A stretch of DNA of 13,263 nt from Desulfarculales bacterium UBA702 (GTDB lineage: Bacteria > Desulfobacterota > Syntrophobacteria > Syntrophobacterales > Syntrophobacteraceae): positions 34,233 through 47,495 of the forward strand of contig DBMI01000082.1 in the NCBI GenBank assembly GCA_002298165.1. The letters run 5' to 3'. Below are positions 1-7,165 of this stretch, in pieces (position 1 is the first letter of the stretch; each line of letters opens with the position of its first letter). The notes beneath the pieces are model-generated. The model saw only the letters and a program-made list of their open reading frames with translations. It was not told the origin of the DNA and did no database searches. The position numbers and the translations under genes are program-made.

Positions 1-1
1 C

Positions 2-190
2 CGGGTGCGGAGCACAAGAGGCCTCGCGGAGGCGCTGGAAACCGGGATTGAAATCACTGCTATATCGCAGCCTTCTTGCGCTTCGCGCCCAGATATGAAT
101 CCGGGCTACCCGCTGCTGCCTGATACAGTTTGGAATTATCTCATAAAATTGCCCGCGTCAGGCGCATCACCAGGAGAATGGAAATTGTGA
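2..190 (+). CDS. 3' end of an unrecognised upstream gene (partial)
   Basis: This frame is open from the left edge of the window and ends in TGA at 188-190, giving about 62 C-terminal residues. No family is recognised; the visible segment includes DMNPGYPLLPDTVWNYLIK near its end. The main support for it being real is positional: its stop codon overlaps the GTG start of the glycosyltransferase at 187 by 4 bases (GTGA). This is the usual arrangement of translationally coupled genes, and the downstream ribosome binding site (172-176) lies inside it. Codon choice resembles that of the next gene. If real, it belongs to the same operon and probably the same glycan pathway, but that is inferred from neighbourhood only. 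It could instead be a chance open frame. Confidence 0.5.
   Translation, partial: RVRSTRGLAEALETGIEITAISQPSCASRPDMNPGYPLLPDTVWNYLIKLPASGASPGEWKL
172..176 (+). promoter_or_regulatory. ribosome binding site that decides the glycosyltransferase start
   Basis: AGGAG at 172-176 lies 10 nt before the GTG at 187 but only 1 nt before the ATG at 178, which is too close to serve it. The further upstream TTG at 130 has no comparable site. GTG 187 is therefore the preferred start. Confidence 0.55.
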
Positions 191-2511
191 ACGAAAGATC
201 CCAGTTGTTGCCCGGCACTCTTGTGTGGTTTGCGCCCTTTTACGATCGAAGCGGCTATGGGTTCGGGGCGCGGGCCGCAGTTCTTTCTCTTCACGCCGCG
301 GGTGTGCGGATCGCTGTCATACCTGTGGGAGGGGTTGAACCGGGCATAGATGATTGCGACCTCGAACTCATAAAATCACTCGAAAAGACGCCGCTCATTC
401 CGCCTGTTACAGTCGTTTTTTCACACGTGCCCCACAGAATCTGGCTGGGGTTGAAGTTCCCCGAACCAAATCTGCGCATAATTGCTACTACCTTCGACAG
501 CACCGCCCAGGGCAACCTGCCCCCGGCTGAATGGATGGAGGTGTGCAATGAACTGGATCAGGTCTGGCTTATGACCGAGGAGGAGCGGAATGCTTTTCTT
601 TGCGCCGGGCTTCCGAGCGAGAAGATCCAGATTGTCCATTGGCCTCATCCCTGGCTGGGTAATCCTTCATTGCCGCCTGCCGCACCTGATATTTCAGGTC
701 CGGAAAAGCCTTTCAGATTCTTATCGATTGCGATGTTTCAGCCCCGGCGCCGGTGGGATGTGCTTGTCGAGGCATACCTGGAAGAGTTCAAGGCGGATGC
801 CAATGTCGAGCTCTACCTCAAAGTCAACTATCCAACTTGGCATCCGGTACCGGAAAAACCCAGGCAGGATCTTTTCAATCTCATTGAGTCGCTCCGCCTG
901 AAAACCGGATCCAGCGCGGCGATCAGAGTAGATGAGGAACTCGGAACGCGGATGGACATTGTCCGCGTGATAGATAGCTGTAACGCGTATGTTTCGACTG
1001 ATACCGCTCCGACAGCCCCGATAAGCGAGGCGCGGGCAAGGGAGCGCTTTCTGGTTATGCCCGAGGGTCTGGGGCTCCAGATGCCGGCGGACTGGTATTC
1101 TCCTATCGCCGTGGACCCGAATTGCAAAACAGCCCTTACCCCGGAGATGCTCTTCTATCAGCCTCACCACAAAGAAGCGTTCATGCCCGGACTTCACGTT
1201 GAAGACGTCCGAAGGGCCCTGCGCCGCACCTACGATATGTCGCCCGAGTACCGACGAGCAAGAACGATCCCTAATTCGAAACTAGCCGGCCCGGATCTCA
1301 CCGTCCCCATGACCATCAATGCCATCAAAGCGGGATGGGAATACAAGAGATCGCAGCAAAATTCAGCAACAGCAAAACCTGCCGCGAAGATAATCTGGGA
1401 AGGTTCTCAATTTGTTTCCCATTCGCTTGCGCTGATCAACAGGGAATTATGCCTGCAGTTGATAGACTCCGGATACGAGGTCTCGATCCTGCCCGGTCAC
1501 GAAGTTGATAACATAGATCCTCACTCGGACCCGCGTTTCGAAAAGCTGGTCAAAAGAACTCGAAAAGCCCTCTCGGGCAGCTCCGACATTCATGTCAGGC
1601 ACCATTGGCCCCCTAATTTCGAACCGCCAGGGGAGGGCCGCCTCGTAATAGTTCAGCCATGGGAATACGGCAGGCTCCCGGAGAGTTGGGTAGGTCCAAT
1701 GACAAATTTTGCCGATGAGCTTTGGGTCCCTACCCGGCATGTTCTAAAAACCTACATCGCAAGCGGCATCCCGGCAGAGCGCGTGCATGTGATTCCTCAC
1801 GGTGTAGACGTAGACCGGTTTCATCCGGGAGCCCGGAAGCACACTCTTGACTCGCCCAAAAAATTCAAATTCCTTTTCGTCGGCGGTGGGCTCTGGCGAA
1901 AGGGAATCGATATTTTGCTGGATGCATACCGGGGCGCATTCGACTCCCGCGATGATGTAGTACTGATCGTAAAAGACCTGCCGTTGCAGAAATTCTACCT
2001 CGATCAAGGGGTGGGAAAGATAATCCGGGAATGGAAAAACGATCCCACCGTCCCGGAGATTCTCCATCTCCAGGAATCGCTTGGACCTGATGAAATGCCC
2101 GGACTTTATACCGCCTGCGATTCCCTGGTTCATCCCTATCGCGGGGAGGGCTTCGCTATTCCGGTACTGGAAGCCATGGCGTGCGGCCTGCCGGTTATCG
2201 TCACGGCGGGCGGTGCGACAGATGATTTCTGCTCTCCAGAGCACACCTGGCTCATTCCTTCCGGGCGCAGGGAATTCAACCCCAAGGACATAAGGCTTGC
2301 CGGTGGGGCTGGCTGGGTGCTCGAACCAGACATTAACGCCCTGAAGGCCATGATGCGGGAAGTATTCGAAAACCATGATGCGGCAAGAGAGAAGGCATTA
2401 AGGGCATCAGAGCACGTAAGGGGGCACTACGACTGGAAAAACATTGGCGTGAAGGTGGCCGCGCGGATTGATGCGCTGGTGGGCAAGCCCGTGCGGAAGA
2501 AGAGCCGATAG
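187..2511 (+). CDS. tandem two-domain glycosyltransferase (GT4-like, GT-B fold)
   Basis: This protein of about 774 residues probably transfers sugars from nucleotide-sugar donors onto a growing surface polysaccharide at the cytoplasmic face. It is made of two GT-B modules in tandem. The C-terminal module (about 399-770) is a canonical GT4: PHGVDVDRFHP, then FKFLFVGGGLWRKGIDILLDAY-type strand (about 560-581), then the E-x7-E donor-site motif in RGEGFAIPVLEAMACG (E654, E662). The N-terminal module follows the same order, including FRFLSIAMFQPRRRWDVLVEAY (about 176-197). At the E-x7-E position it reads TAPTAPISE, so the first Glu is Thr273 and only Glu281 remains. The N-terminal half may therefore be inactive or use another mechanism. 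GTG 187 is chosen on the ribosome binding site and the GTGA overlap with the preceding frame; ATG 178 is the alternative. Acceptor and sugar cannot be told from sequence. Confidence 0.9.
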   Translation: MNERSQLLPGTLVWFAPFYDRSGYGFGARAAVLSLHAAGVRIAVIPVGGVEPGIDDCDLELIKSLEKTPLIPPVTVVFSHVPHRIWLGLKFPEPNLRIIATTFDSTAQGNLPPAEWMEVCNELDQVWLMTEEERNAFLCAGLPSEKIQIVHWPHPWLGNPSLPPAAPDISGPEKPFRFLSIAMFQPRRRWDVLVEAYLEEFKADANVELYLKVNYPTWHPVPEKPRQDLFNLIESLRLKTGSSAAIRVDEELGTRMDIVRVIDSCNAYVSTDTAPTAPISEARARERFLVMPEGLGLQMPADWYSPIAVDPNCKTALTPEMLFYQPHHKEAFMPGLHVEDVRRALRRTYDMSPEYRRARTIPNSKLAGPDLTVPMTINAIKAGWEYKRSQQNSATAKPAAKIIWEGSQFVSHSLALINRELCLQLIDSGYEVSILPGHEVDNIDPHSDPRFEKLVKRTRKALSGSSDIHVRHHWPPNFEPPGEGRLVIVQPWEYGRLPESWVGPMTNFADELWVPTRHVLKTYIASGIPAERVHVIPHGVDVDRFHPGARKHTLDSPKKFKFLFVGGGLWRKGIDILLDAYRGAFDSRDDVVLIVKDLPLQKFYLDQGVGKIIREWKNDPTVPEILHLQESLGPDEMPGLYTACDSLVHPYRGEGFAIPVLEAMACGLPVIVTAGGATDDFCSPEHTWLIPSGRREFNPKDIRLAGGAGWVLEPDINALKAMMREVFENHDAAREKALRASEHVRGHYDWKNIGVKVAARIDALVGKPVRKKSR

Positions 2512-2603
2512 CAATTTGCGTTCGAGATTCTGCCGAGAGACAGGATAAACCGAGGTCCAGCCCAAATAGTTCACTTAAGATGGGATTGGTTGAGGGCAGG
2601 CTC

Positions 2604-2678
2604 TGTGGGGCAGGCTTTCCAGCCTGCCGCATCAAAGGCTCCGTACTCCTTTAGGCAGGCTGGAAAGCCTGCCCCACA
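2604..2678. repeat. BIME/REP-like double palindrome
   Basis: Two perfect 25-bp inverted arms (2604-2628 and 2654-2678) are separated by 25 nt. Each arm is also a small hairpin on its own: GGCAGGCT-TTCC-AGCCTGCC in the left arm, and its mirror in the right. Two inverted copies of a small hairpin with a short spacer is the layout of bacterial interspersed mosaic elements built from REP sequences. No transposase of the REP-associated tyrosine family is present here. It sits between convergent genes and could also act as a bidirectional transcription block, but neither arm is followed by a T tract. Confidence 0.7.
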
Positions 2679-2707
2679 ACCAGTTGCTTCCCGAATAAAT
2701 TGTGTCC

Positions 2708-2771
2708 AGCCCCTTGTGGGCGTTGTTTTTAGCGAGTTGGTCAGCGCTCGATACAACGCCCACAAGGGGCT
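2708..2771. repeat. 19-bp perfect inverted repeat, possible bidirectional terminator
   Basis: The arms AGCCCCTTGTGGGCGTTGT (2708-2726) and its exact reverse complement (2753-2771) enclose a 26-nt loop that starts with a T run (2726-2730). A smaller CGAG/CTCG pairing is possible inside the loop. It lies 33 bp from the stop of the minus-strand DUF2007 gene and about 200 bp after the glycosyltransferase stop. The position fits a terminator or structural barrier between convergent genes. The arms are longer and the loop larger than usual for an intrinsic terminator, so it may instead be a small mobile repeat. Confidence 0.5.
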
Positions 2772-2804
2772 AGACTACAAGCCTTGAGCGCAAACTCGTA
2801 TAAT

Positions 2805-3158
2805 TTATCGTTTTTCCTTATTTTTCAGCAAATTTATGCCAGAAAATGAAAGCTTCAGGTCTCTGAGAATCTTCCTGGCGTTCTCAGATTGATCTTTCCT
2901 AACCATGAGCCTTGTTGGCAATGCCAGAGGCCTCAGATACCCAAAATGTTCACCTTGGAAAAAGTAATCAATATCGGTGGAATTTAGTATGGATTTCAGG
3001 ATTGCAATATCTGCGGGATTGAAAGTACTCAGTACCTCAGTGTAATCGATGAATTCTGGAGCGTCATCGGGGGGGAGTTCCTTTACCAGTCGGACATTAC
3101 ATTCGGCACACCTTCTAAAACCTTCCCTGTATTCTGATTTGCAAATCGGACAGAACAT
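2805..3158 (-). CDS. zinc-ribbon DUF2007 domain protein
   Basis: This is a 117-residue cytoplasmic protein. The N-terminus is a zinc ribbon of form C-x2-C (Cys3, Cys6), ten residues, C-x2-C (Cys17, Cys20). After a short acidic/proline linker comes a DUF2007-type domain (about residues 38-105) with the typical 'F.p.di.ilksiL...didy...ge' start and a 'p.rlmV.kdqse.Ar.iL.dl' end. DUF2007 proteins are annotated as putative signal-transducing proteins; their biochemical role is not settled. A GAGG lies 8 nt before the ATG. The gene begins 12 nt after the stop of the DUF4301 gene, so the two are almost certainly co-transcribed. The tail is basic (LLKNKEKR). The family assignment is strong and the function unknown. 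Confidence 0.85.
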   Translation of the reverse strand: MFCPICKSEYREGFRRCAECNVRLVKELPPDDAPEFIDYTEVLSTFNPADIAILKSILNSTDIDYFFQGEHFGYLRPLALPTRLMVRKDQSENARKILRDLKLSFSGINLLKNKEKR

Positions 3159-3170
3159 CTATCATGCCTC

Positions 3171-4769
3171 TCAAAACGCAGCATTCACGGGCAAATGATA
3201 TGGTTCAGGCTGGTGTTCGGGACGCAGCAGATCGTAGACTGATTTAACAGGATTGAAGGTGTAGTCGGGGACCTCGACGAATAGAGTTATCCACTGCGCC
3301 ATGCTCCCGTTCCACAGGCCCGGGAGTTCGAGTGCCAGGATATCTTTTCCATCCTTTGATTTTTTGCTGATAAGGACCGCATTGCGGTCGACGTGTTTTC
3401 GAAGATCGAAGGGCCTGCCTTCGAAATCCCTCATGCAGCATACAATATCAACCGGATTGAAGTGGGTCGAGGAGTTCCAGATTTCACGCTGGCGCTCGGA
3501 GCTTAGATCTACCTGAGCCTTTTCGACGATCTGGAGTGTCGGGGGCCCTTCCCGACCGTCTACCCAGAAGGGCGCTCCCCCGGGTTCTCCAGAATTCGGG
3601 ACCACACCGCAAACACGGATCGGCCTGTCCAGCTTCTCCAAAAGATAAGCGCGCCTCTTTTCTTCCGGCCATTCATTGAAGTCCCCGGGAAATTCCATCA
3701 AAAGTTCCCCGGTCGAAAAGCACTTGGCATCATGCAAGACCATGTCGCCTTCACCACGTCTCAACATGGCTACAAATGAGTGGACCTGCTCCTGTATGTA
3801 AGCGAGATATCCGCCGAGCACCCTTTTCCAGAAGCAGACCTTTTCTTTCAAGGCATCGGGGACGATATTGTCGATGTTCTTGATGTAGGCGAGATCGGCC
3901 CGGAGGTCGTTCAGGTTCTCCATTAACGCACCATGCCCGGCAGGCCGGAAATGGAGCCGGCCGAATCGATCCCGGAAGGGTTGGCCATCCATGTCGGCGG
4001 CTATGGTATTGGTCGAGGGCTTCTGGAAAGAAAAGTCGATATCGAAGGAAACGCCAAGGCGTCGGCCATGGCGCCGGGCAGCTTCTTCCATGTGGGCTTC
4101 GAAGGCTTTGGCGTGTTCTTCAGGCACCGTGAAGTGCAGCCTGCATGTACCGCCCTTTTCCGCCACGAAGAATACCGATTCGACGAGTTGCTCCTCGAAT
4201 GCCGTGCGGTATTCGTCCTGATACGAATGAAACTTCAAAAGGGCCTTGGGCAGGCAACCGTAATTCAAGCCACGCTTGGTCAAAAGGTATTCAAGAAGGG
4301 TCCTGAACTGCCCCCGCTCGATGACTTCTTCCAGCACAATTCCGTCCTCGGCGAGGGTCTCCCTTAAATCGTTTGTGAAAGGGAACCTGTCGAGGCTCTC
4401 AAGGAAGCGTATGAAGTCGCAGGCAACCGCGACTTCCTGGCTTACTTTCTTGTACAGCTCGTCTTTTTCCAGGAACTGCGGGAGGAAGTATATCTGCAGA
4501 AGCGAGTGGAACATGCGGGAGGCGGCGCCAGATGCGGGAACAAACTTTATGAACCTGCCAGCGCGGGCCGCCTTTTTATGCAGCTCAAGAAATTGTCCTG
4601 CGTCTTCGGGTTCTATTTTGCGTACGCCGTCGCCGAGGGTACAGGGTCTGTTGAGGATCGTCGAGCTGCCGGGCCTCAGGAAGACTTCGATCTGTTCGAG
4701 CACCTGGGCCGGGCTGATGCCAAGGGACCTTATCTGCTGATTGTCCGATTCCGAAAAACGGATCTTCAT
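3171..4769 (-). CDS. DUF4301 family protein, possible nucleotidyltransferase-like fold
   Basis: This is a 532-residue soluble protein without a signal peptide, matching DUF4301 proteins in length and motif order. Recognisable blocks are KFVPASGAASRMF (about 75-87), RPAGHGALMENLNDL (275-289), IKNIDN (296-301) and STHFNPVD (434-441). By eye these resemble the order of motifs in UDP-sugar pyrophosphorylases: a Gly-rich 'G-x-(G/S)TRM' nucleotide loop, then 'PxGHG', then 'NIDN'. A GT-A nucleotidyltransferase-like role, perhaps supplying activated sugars, is therefore possible but is inference only. ATG 4769 (MKIRFSESDN) is chosen: it follows a purine-rich GGATGAAG stretch, and any start as far up as 4874 would place a terminator hairpin (4834-4862) inside the coding region. 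It is the first gene of a pair with the DUF2007 gene. Confidence 0.85.
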   Translation of the reverse strand: MKIRFSESDNQQIRSLGISPAQVLEQIEVFLRPGSSTILNRPCTLGDGVRKIEPEDAGQFLELHKKAARAGRFIKFVPASGAASRMFHSLLQIYFLPQFLEKDELYKKVSQEVAVACDFIRFLESLDRFPFTNDLRETLAEDGIVLEEVIERGQFRTLLEYLLTKRGLNYGCLPKALLKFHSYQDEYRTAFEEQLVESVFFVAEKGGTCRLHFTVPEEHAKAFEAHMEEAARRHGRRLGVSFDIDFSFQKPSTNTIAADMDGQPFRDRFGRLHFRPAGHGALMENLNDLRADLAYIKNIDNIVPDALKEKVCFWKRVLGGYLAYIQEQVHSFVAMLRRGEGDMVLHDAKCFSTGELLMEFPGDFNEWPEEKRRAYLLEKLDRPIRVCGVVPNSGEPGGAPFWVDGREGPPTLQIVEKAQVDLSSERQREIWNSSTHFNPVDIVCCMRDFEGRPFDLRKHVDRNAVLISKKSKDGKDILALELPGLWNGSMAQWITLFVEVPDYTFNPVKSVYDLLRPEHQPEPYHLPVNAAF

Positions 4770-4833
4770 ATAATCTTCATCCGCAGTCCACGTCTCGAAA
4801 TCACGACCCGGTCGAAACCCTGAATTCGCGAAA

Positions 4834-4862
4834 ATCCGGACGGGGATGATCCCCGTCCGGAT
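4834..4862 (-). terminator. intrinsic terminator-like hairpin after the PpiC gene
   Basis: Near-perfect 14-bp arms (4834-4847 and 4849-4862) of the form ATCCGGACGGGGAT surround one central base. Read on the minus strand, the stem runs into four T (4834-4831). It lies about 70 bp after the PpiC gene stop and about 65 bp before the DUF4301 start, so it separates the two transcription units. The T tract is short, so termination may be partial. Confidence 0.65.
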
Positions 4863-4887
4863 AATAAGAGGCAAAAATGCTTCCGGA

Positions 4888-4919
4888 GCCCGCCTTGTTC
4901 ACAAACATGAGAAGCGGGC
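4888..4919 (-). terminator. first hairpin downstream of the PpiC gene
   Basis: GCCCGC (minus strand 4919-4914) can pair with GCGGGC (4893-4888), with two further A-T pairs inside across a one-base bulge. A run of five T follows at 4877-4873, about 10 nt after the stem. It begins 13 bp after the PpiC stop codon. It may be the primary terminator, with 4834-4862 as backup, or an RNA-stabilising stem. Confidence 0.45.
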
Positions 4920-4931
4920 CTGGTGGAATTT

Positions 4932-5990
4932 TTATTTAGCAACTATTTCTATCTTGGCCGTGGACTTGAGCTTCTCGACATAATCGCCAAGCTGCTTCGA
5001 AATCTTTTCACCCTTCAGGTACTGCTCGATCCGGGGTTTGATTTCGTCGAAAGACATCGCCCCGGCATTCTTGTGGTCGGTCACCTTAATCAGGTGATAG
5101 CCAAATTCGGTTTCCACAATACCGCTCACCTTGCCAGGTTTGAGATCAAAAGCCACCTGTTCGAACTGAGGGACCATCTGGCCGCGCTGAAAGAAGTCCA
5201 GATCACCGCCCTTTTCCTTGCTGGGGCAATCGGAAACCTCTTTTGCCACTGTGGCGAAATCCTCACCGGCCTTGATCCTTTTCTCAATACCCTTCATCTT
5301 GTCCATCGCCTTGGTTTTGTCTTCAGGCGTGGCCTTTTCGTCAACCTTTACCAGAATATGGCTCGCACGGACCATTTCGGGAGTCTTGAACATGTCGGGG
5401 TTTTTTTCGTAGAAGGCCTTTATCTCACTGTCTTCCACTTTAACCTTTGAGGCAACTTCCTGGTCTATCAGCCTGCGAAGCATCATCTCGGCGGCAAACT
5501 GATCCTTAAGTGTCTGTTCAGTCAGGCCCATGTGTGACAGCGCCTGAGTGAATTCCTCCGGCGTGCCCATCTTCTCCCGAAGCCCCTTGATGTGAGATTC
5601 AAGCTCTTCCTGGTTTACTTTTAGTCCCAGCCTGATCGCTTCCTGCCTGAGGATTTCCCGGCCCACAAGTTTGTCCAGGATTTGTTTCCTCATTTCGGCT
5701 ACCTGCTTCTCATCCGTCCCACGGCCCATCATTGAGGCCTGGCGCTCGAACTTGTCAACTTCGGCCTGGAATTCTGCTTTGGAAATGGCCTGCCCATTCA
5801 CTTTGGCAGCAATCTCGCCGCTGGCCGCCGGTTTCGCTGGGGCCTCTTTCTTTGCTTCGGCTTTGGCAGGAGCCTCTTTTTTCGCAGTCTCCTTGCCGGT
5901 TGCTTTTTCCGCGGCCGACACATAGATGCCGTATCCAGCCATGACCGCGCAGATTATGAAAATTAACGCCACTAAGCCAGTTTTTCTCAT
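4932..5990 (-). CDS. periplasmic PpiC/parvulin-type peptidyl-prolyl isomerase with SurA-like chaperone domain
   Basis: This 352-residue protein is predicted to help outer-membrane and surface proteins fold in the periplasm by cis-trans isomerisation of prolyl bonds. Residues 1-26 form a signal peptide or anchor (MRKTGLVALIFIICAVMAGY; possible cleavage VSA/AEK). They are followed by a Lys-Ala-Pro linker with a repeated KKEAPAK (38-53). Residues 58-205 match a SurA N-terminal helical chaperone domain beginning at VNGQAISKAEF. Residues 206-306 are a PpiC domain with the family landmarks ASHILVK (His211), GGDLDFFQRGQMVPQFEQVAF, and FGYHLIKV (His299). ATG 5990 is chosen because AGGAG lies 6 nt upstream; the longer frame to 6041 lacks this and would bury the signal sequence. 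It is transcribed from its own promoter at 6101-6130. SurA proper has two PpiC domains; this protein has one, so the symbol surA is not given. Confidence 0.93.
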   Translation of the reverse strand: MRKTGLVALIFIICAVMAGYGIYVSAAEKATGKETAKKEAPAKAEAKKEAPAKPAASGEIAAKVNGQAISKAEFQAEVDKFERQASMMGRGTDEKQVAEMRKQILDKLVGREILRQEAIRLGLKVNQEELESHIKGLREKMGTPEEFTQALSHMGLTEQTLKDQFAAEMMLRRLIDQEVASKVKVEDSEIKAFYEKNPDMFKTPEMVRASHILVKVDEKATPEDKTKAMDKMKGIEKRIKAGEDFATVAKEVSDCPSKEKGGDLDFFQRGQMVPQFEQVAFDLKPGKVSGIVETEFGYHLIKVTDHKNAGAMSFDEIKPRIEQYLKGEKISKQLGDYVEKLKSTAKIEIVAK

Positions 5991-6006
5991 TCCATACTCC
6001 TCGTCT

Positions 6007-6045
6007 AAAAAAATAACCCATAAGAGCCCATTTGCCCCCATGGGT
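6007..6045 (-). promoter_or_regulatory. structured leader of the PpiC gene, possible attenuator
   Basis: In the transcript, ACCCAT (minus strand 6045-6040) can pair with either of two downstream ATGGG copies (6031-6027 or 6021-6017). The second pairing, ACCCAT/ATGGGT, is followed almost at once by seven T (6013-6007). These lie just before the ribosome binding site, so that fold would resemble a weak intrinsic terminator. Stems are only 5-6 bp. A regulatory switch is speculative. Confidence 0.25.
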
Positions 6046-6100
6046 GTTTCAGCCGATTTTCAACCTAACTCAACAAATCCTCTCGGAAACGGTTTTTCGC

Positions 6101-6130
6101 AGTATACCCGCACACCCTCGACATAGTCAA
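6101..6130 (-). promoter_or_regulatory. sigma-70-type promoter of the PpiC gene
   Basis: On the minus strand TTGACT (6130-6125) and TATACT (6106-6101) are separated by 18 bp. Each hexamer has five of six consensus bases. Transcription would start near 6094, leaving a leader of roughly 100 nt before ATG 5990. The site lies 57 bp past the stop of the TauE/SafE gene, giving the isomerase a promoter independent of its upstream neighbour. Confidence 0.65.
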
Positions 6131-6187
6131 CAATGACTTTCCAAAAGGTCTGGGAATTGCGGCCCGCACGGGAGCCCATGGGGACAA

Positions 6188-7165
6188 TTATCGGCTAAGA
6201 TACTGCCATATATAGCCAATTGCAATGTAAGTTATTATTAAACCCAGCATGAATTTGATAATTTTCTGCGCAAAGTGCTTTTGCAGCCGCGCACCGGTAT
6301 ACATGCCAAACAAACCGCCCAGACCGAAAAGCACGCCGAGCAGCCAGTCCGGAGCGGTAGACAGCCCCGCTTTGGCCGGTATAATGCTGTAAAAGAAGAC
6401 CCCTGCAACCGAGGTGATGAAGGTACCCAGCAACGCAGCCCCCGCCACCGTATATACCGGAAGGTGAAAAACGGCAACGCACAGGGGCGATATAATTGAG
6501 CCGCCCCCTATTCCGTAAGCACCTCCGATTATACCGGCAAAGAACGCGGCAACAAACATCCCCGGCGAGCTGAAAGAAAAGCGCTCACCACAAAATTCAT
6601 ATTCCACATGCGTCAATGTTGCCGATATTGTTTTGACGACTGCCTCGCAAGGTATTTCGACAGATGTCCCGCGCCTTTGCTCCTCGTTTACCTTTCTCAC
6701 CCGATGCCTGAATTCTTCATCCAGGGCTTCCGATGCACTTTTTTGTAAACTGCCACTGGGCATCATTTCGAAAAGAAGTCTCGCACCAATGTATAGCAGC
6801 ACGCAGCCCACAAACAGCTTGAATGTTCGCGGGTCGGGCATGTATAGGACCCGCAGGTAATAGCCGATGAAAACTCCGGGCAGAGTGCCGATTACTATCA
6901 CCAGGACCAGGGGCCAGGCCAGACGTCCTTCCCGAAAATAGCGGTACACTCCGCTGGGAATTGCCACGATATTGTAGACAAAATTTGTCGAACTGACGGA
7001 AGGCGAGGTGAAATTGAGAAAACTTACCTGGAAAGGCAGAAGCAAAAAAGCCCCGGACACACCTGCCATCGAGGTGAAAACCGAAACAATAAAACCAATA
7101 AGCGGTGGAACGAGGATTGAAGTTTTAACACCCGATACAGGGAAGCTGAACATCAGGAAATCCAC
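6188..7165 (-). CDS. TauE/SafE (TSUP) family membrane permease
   Basis: This 325-residue inner-membrane protein belongs to the TSUP family, whose members export or import sulfite, sulfoacetate or other small anions. There are two homologous hydrophobic halves, about residues 15-135 and 200-322. The C-terminal half has the clear signature GAYGIGGGSIISPL (215-228). The N-terminal counterpart is degenerate (MAGVSGAFLLLPF, 33-45). A charged insert of about 60 residues (137-199), with a coiled or helical stretch and then CGERFSFSS, separates the halves; many family members lack it. The start is GTG 7165, because GGAGG lies exactly 5 nt upstream; ATG 7153 is 17 nt from it, and the frame above has a cysteine/arginine-rich leader unlike the family. 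In a sulfur-cycling bacterium sulfite or a related anion is a natural guess, but the substrate is not shown by sequence. Confidence 0.9.
   Translation of the reverse strand: MDFLMFSFPVSGVKTSILVPPLIGFIVSVFTSMAGVSGAFLLLPFQVSFLNFTSPSVSSTNFVYNIVAIPSGVYRYFREGRLAWPLVLVIVIGTLPGVFIGYYLRVLYMPDPRTFKLFVGCVLLYIGARLLFEMMPSGSLQKSASEALDEEFRHRVRKVNEEQRRGTSVEIPCEAVVKTISATLTHVEYEFCGERFSFSSPGMFVAAFFAGIIGGAYGIGGGSIISPLCVAVFHLPVYTVAGAALLGTFITSVAGVFFYSIIPAKAGLSTAPDWLLGVLFGLGGLFGMYTGARLQKHFAQKIIKFMLGLIITYIAIGYIWQYLSR

Noticed and set aside
1744..2376. 210-codon minus-strand frame inside the glycosyltransferase
   Set aside because: It is antisense to the strongly conserved C-terminal GT4 domain and has no recognisable features.
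3933..4367. 144-codon + strand frame inside the DUF4301 gene
   Set aside because: It is a shadow of conserved DUF4301 motifs on the other strand.
4770..4874. Longer N-terminus for the DUF4301 protein
   Set aside because: It would run through the hairpin at 4834-4862 and adds residues unlike the family start.
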